Origin: Geminocystis herdmanii PCC 6308
GTDB lineage: Bacteria; Cyanobacteriota; Cyanobacteriia; Cyanobacteriales; Cyanobacteriaceae
Direction of reading: 5' to 3'
DNA: 64,000 nt
NCBI RefSeq assembly: GCF_000332235.1
Contig: NZ_CM001775.1
Location: 1,580,230 to 1,644,229 of the forward strand
This document shows positions 27,700 to 37,581 of this stretch, in pieces. The notes below the pieces were generated by a model, which saw only the letters and a program-made list of their open reading frames with translations, did not search any database and was not told where the DNA came from. Position numbers and translations under genes: made by a program. Numbering within the stretch: the first letter of the stretch is position 1; every line of letters begins with the position of its first letter.

Positions 27700-27742
27700 A
27701 GAATGGATAATTGAGAATGGAGAATGGATAATAAATAATTAA
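27700..27742. repeat. Short repeat tract GGAGAAT/GGATAAT
   Basis: Imperfect 7-bp repeats (AATGGAGAATGGATAATTGA and following) in the divergent promoter region between the polyferredoxin and DCC genes. The same GGAGAAT unit, inverted, is found inside the olefin synthase gene at 33892-33942. Confidence 0.7.
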
Positions 27743-27831
27743 TTGATTAATCCCCTATTATCTAACACCTTTAATTATTTTTATCTGATAATTAAATAAT
27801 AGAATTTTAAAAAAACTTTAATCTTAACTTT

Positions 27832-28245
27832 ATGACTAAAAAATATCATGTAATTTATGATGGTAACTGCAATTTATGCGTTACTTTTACCCAATTATTA
27901 GAAAACTTTGATAAGGGTAATTTATTTAATTATATTCCCATGCAAAATATAGAAATTTTACAACAGTTAAATGTTACCTCTCTTGATTGTGAATTGGGAA
28001 TGATATTGATTGATAGTGAGAATCTTAATCAACGTTGGCAGGGAAGTTTTGCCGCCGAAAAAATCATTGAATTATTACCCAATGGGCAATTTTTTATCAA
28101 TGCTTATCGTGCTATTCCTAGTTTAAAATGGTTAGGGGATAAAAGTTATTTACAAATTAGAGATAATCGTTATCAATGGTTTGGTAGTCGTGAAAATACT
28201 TACTATTCAACCTATGATTTTAGCTGTAAAAATAATCATCATTAA
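27832..28245 (+). CDS. DCC-family thiol-disulfide oxidoreductase
   Basis: A 137-residue member of the DCC1-like (DUF393) family. The defining motif DxxCxxC near the N-terminus reads YDGNCNLC, a thioredoxin-like redox pair; AYRAIPSLKWLGDKSY is the conserved middle. The family is predicted to carry out thiol-disulfide exchange, but substrates are mostly unknown. It begins at ATG 27832. The MMADHC-like gene starts 22 bp after its stop on the same strand, so the two are probably one operon, which would fit a thiol-dependent partner. Confidence 0.85.
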   Translation: MTKKYHVIYDGNCNLCVTFTQLLENFDKGNLFNYIPMQNIEILQQLNVTSLDCELGMILIDSENLNQRWQGSFAAEKIIELLPNGQFFINAYRAIPSLKWLGDKSYLQIRDNRYQWFGSRENTYYSTYDFSCKNNHH

Positions 28246-28267
28246 CTTTTGCTTAAATTCGCCAAGA

Positions 28268-28750
28268 ATGAATACAATAATAGACTATGAAATTATCGTC
28301 AAATCTTTAAATAATAAGAATGAATATATTATCGAATATTCTCAAGAATTATTACCAGACTGGGAAGACATACCAAAAACTATTATTTTCTTATTTTTTA
28401 AATGTCAATGTATGTTAGATGGTAGTAATTTAACTGAAGAAGAATTAGAAAAAGATAAATTATTATTAGAATTTAATCGATTAGGGAAAGAGTTTTATTA
28501 TCTTAGTAAAAAACAAGGAATTTTAACAGAAATTATCTGCCCTAAAACTGGTTTTCCCCAATATTCCACTAAGGGAAATCAGATATTTATTACTCAACAA
28601 TTAGTTAAAAGATATTTACCTTCATTTCAAGTTAAATCAGGAGAATGCGGTTTAATTCATCCAGTTTGGAGTCAAGCTGTTTATCCTTGCATAATAATTT
28701 CTTCAGCTTCAATCACAGAAATTCAACCCATTATCTCCCTCGTTTTTTGA
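28268..28750 (+). CDS. MMADHC-like (cobalamin trafficking protein D) family protein
   Basis: A 160-residue protein beginning MNTIIDYEII at ATG 28268; a longer frame from 28181 overlaps the preceding gene and is not credible. The segments LLPDWEDIPKTIIFLFFKCQ, ICPKTGFPQYSTKGN and SGECGLIHPVWSQAVYP follow the pattern of cyanobacterial proteins annotated as methylmalonic aciduria and homocystinuria type D protein. In animals that family delivers cobalamin and uses a conserved cysteine to bind cobalt. Whether the cyanobacterial relatives handle B12 is not known. The likely equivalent cysteine here is the one in SGEC, but I cannot prove the alignment by eye. Confidence 0.7.
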   Translation: MNTIIDYEIIVKSLNNKNEYIIEYSQELLPDWEDIPKTIIFLFFKCQCMLDGSNLTEEELEKDKLLLEFNRLGKEFYYLSKKQGILTEIICPKTGFPQYSTKGNQIFITQQLVKRYLPSFQVKSGECGLIHPVWSQAVYPCIIISSASITEIQPIISLVF

Positions 28751-28842
28751 TATTTTAAAAATCTTGATTTTTTCAGTATTTCTCCTATCTCCTGTCTCCT
28801 TTCTCCTAACTCCCTAATCGATAAAGACTTTTTCATCAATTC

Positions 28843-31800
28843 CTAATTAGAGATAATAGCAGAAGCTATCTCAAAAGGTTTCTCCCAATGTAAATTATGC
28901 CCTCCTTCTAAAACGATTTTCTTAGCTTGAGACATCGCTAATTGTTGCGCCTCCAAATCCTCTCTACGGTTAAAATTACTTCGATCGCCGTATATAATAG
29001 TTAACGGTAGGGTGAGATTAGATAGTATTTGTAAATATTGCTGACGTTGGATACTATTAACAATACCGGCACGGGTAGTTAAAAGGGGAGAATAGGTAAA
29101 AGTTACCCCATTTTCTACAGGTTTAGTGATACGTTGGGCTAATTTTAAAGCAAAATCTTTATCAAGAGAGGGGGTAGTAGTTAATAATCTTTGCGCCACT
29201 GTTTCCACATCTGCATAAATAGGAGAAGCAGGAGGCGACACCAGATAGTCTAATTGACTGGTAAGGTTAGTTAACTCAAAAGATGTCGTTTCTACAGGTA
29301 AAATTGGCTCAACTAATACTAATTTACTTACCTTTTCAGGGCGCATACTAGCAAATATACTGGTTATCATTGTACCGAGGGAATGCCCCACGATCGAAAA
29401 AGGTTTATCAGTGATTTGATTTGTTAGGCTATCTAAATCAGCGACAAAATCTAGTAGATTATAAGAGCAACCTTTACTTACATGATCAGACTTTCCATGT
29501 CCTCTTAAATCTGGCGCTACTATATAATAACCTTGTTGTGCCATCGATCGAGCTACCATATCCCAACCATAACCTTGATCAAGGATACCATGAACAAGAA
29601 CTATTAAAGGATGCTCTGGATTACCCCAAGTGCAAACACATAAGTTTAAATCTCCCACCTTCATAAATTCTTCTTTCATCTCAATATTGTTATTGAGTTC
29701 GATCGAACTTTCCTCACGGGGTAGGGTATAGTTAAAATCATGGGCTAAATTTGTCGAGACAGGATTAAGCAGGAGGGGTAAGTTTACTTTACGCCAATGA
29801 TTTGCTAGGTTAGCATCTATTGTAGAACGAGAGTGAAAATTAGGATCACCCACTCCCATAGAAGCATTGCGCACTCCGTCAGTCATTCTTTCTCCTTCAT
29901 AGGGATTCAACACAGACTCCGAAAAAGGCACTTCCAAAAAGTCGCACATTTCCCTCATAATCGCTTCAGGATTTGTCACTAATTCTTCATAAAATACTCG
30001 ATAAACCCTAGAAGAATCTAGTTGTGACGTAAAGTCAACAATATTTTCATTACTCTTACGCCAGATTGCCTCCCCAATCTCGTAGGGGTTGCCATGATGA
30101 CTCAATCCTAGCAGTTTATCCATGCGTAAACGAGCAAAAGATTCGATAACCGAGTAGGGATGACGAATTAAGTGGATATATTTTGCATTACTAAACATTT
30201 TTTGTGCATGGAGGAGAGTCGCCATTTCCATACCATAGGTAGGAGACTTATCCACCAAGAGACGATTACCACTTAACTCCTGCAAAATTTTGTATAAGTC
30301 TGGAATAGATAAATTTTCCTCTACCCATTGATTAATTAACGCCTCGCTTTCCTCGGCGGTGATACCTTTTAAATCCATCAAAGTGCGCTGCAAACCCTCG
30401 TCAAGATGAGAGGCTTCCAGTTGTTTTTGTCTTTCTTTGAGGGTAGTAAAGGGGAGTAAATGTAACTCTGGAGGCGAAACCAGATATGGATTTCCTGCTA
30501 ACATTACCCTTAATAATGTAGAACCCGATCGAGGACTTGATAATATAAATGCTATAGGCTGGGGGTTTACTGTCTCTTTTGCATAGGTGATATTTTCCAC
30601 CGAAAGGGGAGAGGATGAGAGGGGGAGAGGGAGAGAGGGGGAGAGGGGGAGAGGGTGAGAGGGGGAAGACTGATGAGTAACAGCAAATTCTTGACTTAAA
30701 TAAGAAGCCAAGGCGGAGATAGTCGGGCGCTCATAAAATTCACGGGGGTATAACATTAACTGTAAGTCAGTCTTTAAATTATTAATTGCCTCCATCACCA
30801 TTAAAGAATCCATCCCTAAGTCAATTAAATTATCATCGGGGTTTATATTTCCGTTAAAGTTTAAGATAAGTTCGATCGACTTGGTAAGATAGTCAACTAA
30901 TAGTATCTCTCTTTCTTCCGTGTCAGCTTGAGTCAACTCCACAAATAAATTATTAGGAGTATTTTCTACCGATTGAGGAATAACATCTTGAATATAAGAA
31001 GATGTGGATAAAGTAGGAAATTTTTGTGCAATTTTTGCCCAATTAATCTTCATTACTCCTAGTTGCGAAGCAGGAGAGTTAATTAAATCTGTTAATAATC
31101 CTATCCCCTCATGGACATTTATTAACTCCATCCCCGAAGCCGTCAAAGAATGTTGTTTCGATTCCGCCATACCTACATCAAACGCACCCCAGTTGATAGT
31201 TAGACAGGGAAGATTTAAACTGTGACGATAACTCGCAAAACTATCTAAGTAACCATTGGCTACTCCATAATTTCCTTGTCCTGCTGAACCCAACATAGAA
31301 GCGACAGAAGAAAAGTTGACGAAAAATTCAACAGGTAAAGTCAGGGAGAGTTGATGTAAATTCCAAGCGCCCAAGATTTTAGGAGACATCACCATTTCTA
31401 ATTTATCGATAGAAAGGGTAGTTAAAAGACTATCAGCTAAGATACCAGCACTGTGAATGATACCCTTGAGAGGAGGCAGACTTGTTTTGATATGTTGGAA
31501 AACTGTCTTTAATTCCTCATAATTAGTCACATCAACGGGGGGGAGATAAAGATTAACTCCTTGCTTTTGCCATGTATCTAATTGTTTTTGTATCGTTACC
31601 GAAGGTTGACGGCGGGAGAGGAGAATTAAATTTTTTGCCCCTTGACTAATTAACCATTTTGCGCATTGGATTCCCAACGCCCCCAATCCTCCACTAATCA
31701 GATAACTAGCCGAAGGTTTGATCTCGATCGAAATTTTCTCAGAGGGGATATTATTAGTTAGACTCTCTTTTTGTTTTTGTCGTAAACGAGGGTAGTAAAT

Positions 31801-34800
31801 ATTTTTACCTCGAATAGCTAACATCTTTTCATCTTCCTCCTTTAGTAAGGGGGGATTAAGGGGGGATTCCTCATCTATTTCATTTTTAGTGAATAGAATT
31901 TTTTGCAGGATAGAAGAAGAGGAGGCAAGATTTTCCATTTCAACATCAATGATACCTCCCCAATATTCGGGATGTTCAAGGGCGATAATTTTTCCTAACC
32001 CCCAGAGACTTCCCCCTTGAGGATTAATTTTTTCTTGGTGAGTCACCCATTGACTTTGATTTGTTAGTAACCATAATTGGGGTTGAGAAGAAGTCATTAC
32101 CAAACTTTGGAGTAAGTTGATAACGGGAAGACACCCTAAATAGTTACTATCTTTCAAGCTGATAGTTTCGTTTTCTTCTTCTTGGTTGCTTAAACCCCAA
32201 CCATAGATAATTAATGAGGAATGAGAAATGTTATTGTTGTCATCAACAAAAGAATCCCCTATTTGACTTCCCCCATTTTTAGGGAAGATTGAGGGGGGTT
32301 GTGAATCCTCAAAATATTGCCATAATAATTGATAGTCTTCCTTTTTATTGCTTAACCAAAAACAGTTATTTTCTTGTCGATATTCTTTACCTTGATAGAC
32401 TAAATAAACCTTGTTTCCTTGAGTTGTCAAATTTTCTGCTAACTTTTCCGTTAAGGCATTATCACTAAAAATTAAATAACTTTTTCCAGAAGAAGAAATA
32501 ACAGGAAACTTATCCCCTTCAATCCACTCAATTTGATATAAGGCTTCTGTTAACGAGGAGTTATCTTTTTGCTTATCATCTCCTAACCAATAACGACTAT
32601 TTTGCCAAGGATAATTTGGTAATTGTACTTTTTCTAAATAGGGGTTATCTTGATGAAAATTAGTCCAATTAATTTTAAAACCTAACTGGTATAAAGTAGC
32701 CAAACTATTTAATAAAGTCTGAAAGGAGGAGTCTTTTTCGAGACTAGGTAAATAGATATACTCTCCATCTAATAATAAATATTTTGCCATACCCAAGAGG
32801 ATAGGCTTTGCACCAATTTCTAATAAAATTTGATAACCATTATTTTTTAAATAGGCGATACTGTCAGCAAATTTGACAGGTTTCATCACATGATTAACCC
32901 AATAATCTGCTGTTGCGATTTCCTCATTAATTACCTTTCCTGTGACATTAGAAATAAGAGGAAGTTGAGGTAAGTTATAATCAATAGTCTCTGCGATTTC
33001 CTTAAATTGAGTCAAGATAGGTTGCATTAAGAAGGAATGAAAACCATGGGATACTGCTAATTTTCTTGATTTGATATTATGTTTCTGCGCTTCAATGATT
33101 ATTTCTTCTAAGGTGTGGTTATAACCAGAAATAACAATATTATTATCTCCATTGATAACAGAAATTTCTACTTGATTGTTATAGGGGTTAATTAATTTTT
33201 CTACTTTGTCTAAAGAGGTAAATAAACATACCATACCGCCATCGAGAGGTAAGGTTTGCATTAACTTTCCTCGATAAGCAATTAATTTTAAACCATCTTC
33301 TAAACTGAAAACTCCTGCTAAAGTGGCGGCGACATATTCTCCGACACTATGCCCCATTATAATAGATGGTTGAATACCATAACTTAACCATAATTTTGCT
33401 AAGGCATATTCGATAACAAATAAAGCAGGTTGAGTATAAAGGGTTTGATTTAATAAGTCGGCATTTTCTTCTTGAAATAAGACTTCGGTGAGGGGTTTAT
33501 CAAGGTATTGATTTAAGATTTGCTCACAATAATCAACTATATTTTTAAAGTAGGAAGAAGTTTGATACAACTGCTCTCCCATTTTACTATATTGTGATCC
33601 TTGCCCTGTAAATAAAAAAGCAATTTGACTATTTTCTACTGTCTTGTTTTCTTTTACTTTTAATTGAGAGAGGATTTCTTCTTTATTTTTCCCAACAAAA
33701 GCGAGTTTATATTTTAAGCTCGATCGAGCGATATTAGAGGTATAACAGATATTAGCAAACTCCTCATCCTTTGCCGTTTCTAAAAACCCTCGATAACGAG
33801 TCACTAAATCTGACAACGCCGTCTCACTTTGCGCACTTATAGTGAATAGTGAATAGTGAATAGTTGATAGTTGAGAGGGAATAAGGGAATCATTCTCCAT
33901 TCTCCATTCTCCATTCTCCATTCTCCATTCTCCATTCTCCTCATCACCGATTATAACATGGGCATTCGTGCCACCAAAACCGAATGAGCTAATTCCAGCG
34001 TAACGAGGTTGTGAAGATTTTTTCCAAGCAATGGATTCTGTAGGAATTTGGATGCGACTATTCTCAATCTTTATATAGGGGTTAAGTTGAGTAAAGTTGA
34101 CTAAGGGAGGGATAACTTCATGACGCAAAGCCAATACTGTCTTGATTAACCCTGCTATTCCTGCCGCCGCCTCCAAATGTCCGATATTTGTCTTTGTTGA
34201 GCCTACCCACACAGGAGATGATTCTTCATCTTGACTAGATAATAATAACTCACTGAGGGAATTTAACTCAATAGGATCACCTAATGCTGTACCAGTGCCG
34301 TGCGCTTCGATATAATTAATCTTATCTTCGGTAATCCCTGCTTTTTCCCATGCAGTTTTGACGACTCTTTGTTGCGCTTTACCTGAAGGCGCGGTTAAGC
34401 CGTTACTTTTTCCATCTTGATTGACAGCAGTGCCGTAAATTACTGCTAATATATTATCTCGATCGAGTATAGCTTGATTTAGGGGTTTAAGGATAACAAC
34501 TCCGCAACCTTCTCCTCTGACATAGCCATCGGCTTCGGCGCTAAAGGTTTTACATTTACTATCTTGCGCCATCATTCCTGCTTTTTCAAAAGTCTCCGTT
34601 AACTCAGGAGAGAGGATAAGGTTAACTCCGCCAACAATGGCTTGACTACACTCACCATTTTTGATACTATTAACGGCTAAGTCGATGGCTACAAGGGAAG
34701 ATGAACAAGCAGTATCGACACTTAAAGATTTTCCTAATAGATTATAACTATAGGATATACGATTAGCAGCGATCGATCCTGCATTACCTGTGCCAGTATA

Positions 34801-37302
34801 AACATTAACATCCCAATCATTTTTTACCTGAAGTTGAGCATAATCGCTACTACTGATGCCGATAAAAACTCCCGTATCGCTACCATTCAAACTATCAAGG
34901 GAAATATTAGCATTTTCGATCGCTTCCTGGGTAACTTGTAATAAAATCCTTTGTTGTGGATCAATATTAACAGCTTCCCTTGGGGATATGTCAAAAAATT
35001 GTGGATCAAATTGGTCATAATTATCAATATAACCTCCACTATAGTTTATATTCGCTCTCTGGCTCGATCGAACTGCAGACTTACCTTGTTGTAATAATTG
35101 CCAAAATTCATCACAATTATTAGCTTGAGGAAAACGACAGGCAACACCAACAATAGCAATTTTTTCTGTTAACTGTGTTGGTTTTTTTTCTGTTATACCC
35201 TCCCCCCCGACAGTTTTTTCTTCTGCTAGATAGTAGGATAACTCAGCAATATTGGGGTAGTCGTAAATGAGGGTGGGAGACAAACGACAATCTAGCCAGT
35301 CTTCCAACTCTCCTGTTAACCTAACCGCTTGTAAAGAATCCAATCCATAATTAATAAAAGGTTGATAGGTGTCAACTTGGGAAGCCTTAACGCCAATGCG
35401 TTGGGCGATATTTTCTTTTAACCAACCCTGTATATTAGATACAGAATGAGAAATGAGTAAATTATCTGCCTGTCTTCCTGTCTTCCTGTCTTCCTGTCGG
35501 CTTCCCCCATTGATAGGGGGGATTGAGGGAGGTTGCTTTTCTTCTTCTCCCTTTTTCCAGATTGCCACAATATCTAAACTACCGTCTAAAAACCCTTGAC
35601 GACAAGCATAACGAGTAATCTTCCCACTAGACGTTTTAGGGATACTTCCCGTTTTTAACAATACTATACTATAAACCTGCAATTCATGATTAAGGGAGAT
35701 CGAGTTGCGAATTTCTGTAAAAATTTGTTGCTTTAAAGTCTCATCTTGACTAATTTTATTTAAAAAAGTGCGTTTTAGCTCAAAGGTTATCACTAAATGC
35801 TCATCTTGTTCTATTTCCACAGCAAAAGCGGCGCCACTTTCTGAATTAAGCGCCTCATGACAAAAAGCCACACTTTCTTCTATATCTTGAGGATAATGAT
35901 TTCTTCCCCGAATAATAATTAAATCCTTTAACCTTCCCGTAACAAACAACTCCCCCTCGCTAATAAATCCTAAATCTCCCGTGCGCAAAAAAGCCCCTTT
36001 TCCATCCTTTGTATAGGCATGAAAAATATTATTAGTAGCCTCCTCTTTTTGCCAATAACCTTGAGTAACACTAGCACCTTTTACCCAAATCTCTCCCACT
36101 TGATTGTCTTCACACACCTCCAAAGTATCAGGATTGACGATTAAACTCTCCAACTCCGAAGCCACCTTACCACTACTAACCAATACCTGAGTATCTGAGG
36201 AATTATCTTCTAGGATAACGATAGAATTTTGCCTTAACGCCTCTGCTGACAAAGTTTTTACCACAGGCGGTTGATGCTTATTCCCCCCTGAAACCATGAG
36301 AGTTGTTTCCGCCATGCCATAGCAAGGATAAAAAATTTCCTGTTTAAAGCCACAATCGGCGAAATATTCGCTAAATCGGGCAATAGTCTCCGCCCTAACG
36401 GGCTCTGCACCACTAAACGCCAGTTTCCAACTGCTTAAGTCTAAATCCGCTTTTTGCTTTTCTGTGATTGAATTGACACACATTTCGTAGGCAAAGTTAG
36501 GTCCTCCTGTGGTGGTAACTTTATACTTAGAAATCCCCTTGAGCCAACGGAGTGGGCGTTGCAAAAAGCTCACAGGTGGCATAACAATGGTGCTAATTCC
36601 TCCGTAAATAGGTTGTAGAATACCCCCTATTAATCCCATGTCATGATAGGGAGGAAGCCAAGAAAAGCAGGTATCACTACTATCAATATTGAAACAAGTA
36701 CGAATTAAGTGAGAATTATGAATTAAGTTGCCATGACTTACCATAACTCCTTTAGGTGCACCGGTCGAACCACTGGTATATTGTAAAAAGGCAAGATTAT
36801 CTTCTTGAATATAAGGGGATTGTTGCCAATTTTTGCCGAAGTCAAGGGGGATATTATCTGTAGGAATACAGGTTATATTGTTATGTTTAGTTAATTTTTG
36901 TTCGATTTTTTGCTTTAAAGATTCTGTGGTGAGGGCAAAAACCGCTCCAGCATCTTTTATGATAGTGTCTAGTCGGGCAAACGATCGATTCTGACGGGGG
37001 GGATAAGCCGGGGTTGCGATGATTCCGGCATAAAGGCAACCTAAGAAAGCGGTAATAAATTCTAAACCGGGTTGATATAATAATAAAGCTCTTTCCCCTT
37101 GCACTTGATGCCCTAATAAATTTTTGGCAGTGCGAGAAAGATGTTGGGCGATGGCTTTTGCTTGGCTATCTAATTGTTGGTAGGTTAAACTTTCCGTCTG
37201 CGCTTCACCGTCGCCTAAGAAGGTAAATATAACTTTATCGGGTTGCGAAACCGCACGTTCTTGAAGTAGATTAACGAAGTTAGAATGTTTAACGTATCCC
37301 AT
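28843..37302 (-). CDS. ols: Olefin synthase, type I polyketide synthase (FAAL-ACP-KS-AT-KR-ACP-ST-TE)
   Basis: A 2819-residue megasynthase that turns fatty acids into terminal alkenes. Domains in order, with approximate residues: fatty acyl-AMP ligase (1-590, SGSTGAPKGVMVS near 179); ACP1 (GLDSLQA near 654); ketosynthase (from 715, active Cys in DTACSSS near 866, EAHGTGT, NIGHLEAAAG); acyltransferase (GHSVGEYVAA near 1320); ketoreductase (ISGGLGALG near 1866); ACP2 (LGMDSLMVM near 2165); PAPS sulfotransferase (SSPRSGSTLLR near 2257); thioesterase (GHSLGT near 2642). This matches the Ols enzyme of Synechococcus PCC 7002, in which C3 sulfation triggers decarboxylative elimination. Start at ATG 37302 (MGYVKHSNFVNLLQERA), matching the PCC 7002 N-terminus; 23 upstream codons in frame look non-coding. 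Several interdomain linkers carry short tandem repeats also found between genes. Confidence 0.95.
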   Translation of the reverse strand: MGYVKHSNFVNLLQERAVSQPDKVIFTFLGDGEAQTESLTYQQLDSQAKAIAQHLSRTAKNLLGHQVQGERALLLYQPGLEFITAFLGCLYAGIIATPAYPPRQNRSFARLDTIIKDAGAVFALTTESLKQKIEQKLTKHNNITCIPTDNIPLDFGKNWQQSPYIQEDNLAFLQYTSGSTGAPKGVMVSHGNLIHNSHLIRTCFNIDSSDTCFSWLPPYHDMGLIGGILQPIYGGISTIVMPPVSFLQRPLRWLKGISKYKVTTTGGPNFAYEMCVNSITEKQKADLDLSSWKLAFSGAEPVRAETIARFSEYFADCGFKQEIFYPCYGMAETTLMVSGGNKHQPPVVKTLSAEALRQNSIVILEDNSSDTQVLVSSGKVASELESLIVNPDTLEVCEDNQVGEIWVKGASVTQGYWQKEEATNNIFHAYTKDGKGAFLRTGDLGFISEGELFVTGRLKDLIIIRGRNHYPQDIEESVAFCHEALNSESGAAFAVEIEQDEHLVITFELKRTFLNKISQDETLKQQIFTEIRNSISLNHELQVYSIVLLKTGSIPKTSSGKITRYACRQGFLDGSLDIVAIWKKGEEEKQPPSIPPINGGSRQEDRKTGRQADNLLISHSVSNIQGWLKENIAQRIGVKASQVDTYQPFINYGLDSLQAVRLTGELEDWLDCRLSPTLIYDYPNIAELSYYLAEEKTVGGEGITEKKPTQLTEKIAIVGVACRFPQANNCDEFWQLLQQGKSAVRSSQRANINYSGGYIDNYDQFDPQFFDISPREAVNIDPQQRILLQVTQEAIENANISLDSLNGSDTGVFIGISSSDYAQLQVKNDWDVNVYTGTGNAGSIAANRISYSYNLLGKSLSVDTACSSSLVAIDLAVNSIKNGECSQAIVGGVNLILSPELTETFEKAGMMAQDSKCKTFSAEADGYVRGEGCGVVILKPLNQAILDRDNILAVIYGTAVNQDGKSNGLTAPSGKAQQRVVKTAWEKAGITEDKINYIEAHGTGTALGDPIELNSLSELLLSSQDEESSPVWVGSTKTNIGHLEAAAGIAGLIKTVLALRHEVIPPLVNFTQLNPYIKIENSRIQIPTESIAWKKSSQPRYAGISSFGFGGTNAHVIIGDEENGEWRMENGEWRMENDSLIPSQLSTIHYSLFTISAQSETALSDLVTRYRGFLETAKDEEFANICYTSNIARSSLKYKLAFVGKNKEEILSQLKVKENKTVENSQIAFLFTGQGSQYSKMGEQLYQTSSYFKNIVDYCEQILNQYLDKPLTEVLFQEENADLLNQTLYTQPALFVIEYALAKLWLSYGIQPSIIMGHSVGEYVAATLAGVFSLEDGLKLIAYRGKLMQTLPLDGGMVCLFTSLDKVEKLINPYNNQVEISVINGDNNIVISGYNHTLEEIIIEAQKHNIKSRKLAVSHGFHSFLMQPILTQFKEIAETIDYNLPQLPLISNVTGKVINEEIATADYWVNHVMKPVKFADSIAYLKNNGYQILLEIGAKPILLGMAKYLLLDGEYIYLPSLEKDSSFQTLLNSLATLYQLGFKINWTNFHQDNPYLEKVQLPNYPWQNSRYWLGDDKQKDNSSLTEALYQIEWIEGDKFPVISSSGKSYLIFSDNALTEKLAENLTTQGNKVYLVYQGKEYRQENNCFWLSNKKEDYQLLWQYFEDSQPPSIFPKNGGSQIGDSFVDDNNNISHSSLIIYGWGLSNQEEENETISLKDSNYLGCLPVINLLQSLVMTSSQPQLWLLTNQSQWVTHQEKINPQGGSLWGLGKIIALEHPEYWGGIIDVEMENLASSSSILQKILFTKNEIDEESPLNPPLLKEEDEKMLAIRGKNIYYPRLRQKQKESLTNNIPSEKISIEIKPSASYLISGGLGALGIQCAKWLISQGAKNLILLSRRQPSVTIQKQLDTWQKQGVNLYLPPVDVTNYEELKTVFQHIKTSLPPLKGIIHSAGILADSLLTTLSIDKLEMVMSPKILGAWNLHQLSLTLPVEFFVNFSSVASMLGSAGQGNYGVANGYLDSFASYRHSLNLPCLTINWGAFDVGMAESKQHSLTASGMELINVHEGIGLLTDLINSPASQLGVMKINWAKIAQKFPTLSTSSYIQDVIPQSVENTPNNLFVELTQADTEEREILLVDYLTKSIELILNFNGNINPDDNLIDLGMDSLMVMEAINNLKTDLQLMLYPREFYERPTISALASYLSQEFAVTHQSSPSHPLPLSPSLPLPLSSSPLSVENITYAKETVNPQPIAFILSSPRSGSTLLRVMLAGNPYLVSPPELHLLPFTTLKERQKQLEASHLDEGLQRTLMDLKGITAEESEALINQWVEENLSIPDLYKILQELSGNRLLVDKSPTYGMEMATLLHAQKMFSNAKYIHLIRHPYSVIESFARLRMDKLLGLSHHGNPYEIGEAIWRKSNENIVDFTSQLDSSRVYRVFYEELVTNPEAIMREMCDFLEVPFSESVLNPYEGERMTDGVRNASMGVGDPNFHSRSTIDANLANHWRKVNLPLLLNPVSTNLAHDFNYTLPREESSIELNNNIEMKEEFMKVGDLNLCVCTWGNPEHPLIVLVHGILDQGYGWDMVARSMAQQGYYIVAPDLRGHGKSDHVSKGCSYNLLDFVADLDSLTNQITDKPFSIVGHSLGTMITSIFASMRPEKVSKLVLVEPILPVETTSFELTNLTSQLDYLVSPPASPIYADVETVAQRLLTTTPSLDKDFALKLAQRITKPVENGVTFTYSPLLTTRAGIVNSIQRQQYLQILSNLTLPLTIIYGDRSNFNRREDLEAQQLAMSQAKKIVLEGGHNLHWEKPFEIASAIISN

Positions 37303-37487
37303 GTATATAGAATTAACCAGAGTATTAAGTATTTTTATAATTATTAAGCAATTCTTAACAATTAACAACAATCAATCTTATCATCTTAACAGATTTCGAC
37401 ACGTTGACTGTTGATAGCTGATCCCTCTTTCTTTTACTTAGGGTTTGCGCAGGGGAATCATAAGACTATTTCACCACTTTTCTTATA

Positions 37488-37577
37488 TCGAACTGAGGTG
37501 AATTATATAATCTTCTGAAAATTACACCTGAAACCTGCAACCTGCCCTTATCAAACATTCTTGCATCGAACTGAGGT
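37488..37577 (-). repeat. Dispersed repeat, family B (short 90-bp form)
   Basis: Bounded by two copies of TCGAACTGAGGT (37488-37499 and 37566-37577). The reverse complement of the interior (GATGCAAGAATGTTTGATAA ... AGAAGATTATATAATTC) matches 46316-46400 closely. It lies between the 5' end of ols and the GH10-like gene and looks like an internally deleted copy of the ~205-bp elements at 45580 and 46312. Confidence 0.75.
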
Positions 37578-37581
37578 ATTA

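Noticed and set aside
28181-28267. Longer N-terminus for the MMADHC-like gene
   Set aside because: It overlaps the end of the DCC gene, is unlike family members, and the ATG at 28268 is a better start.
37303-37371. 23 extra N-terminal residues for the olefin synthase
   Set aside because: They are hydrophobic, AT-rich non-coding in character, and absent from the PCC 7002 enzyme start.
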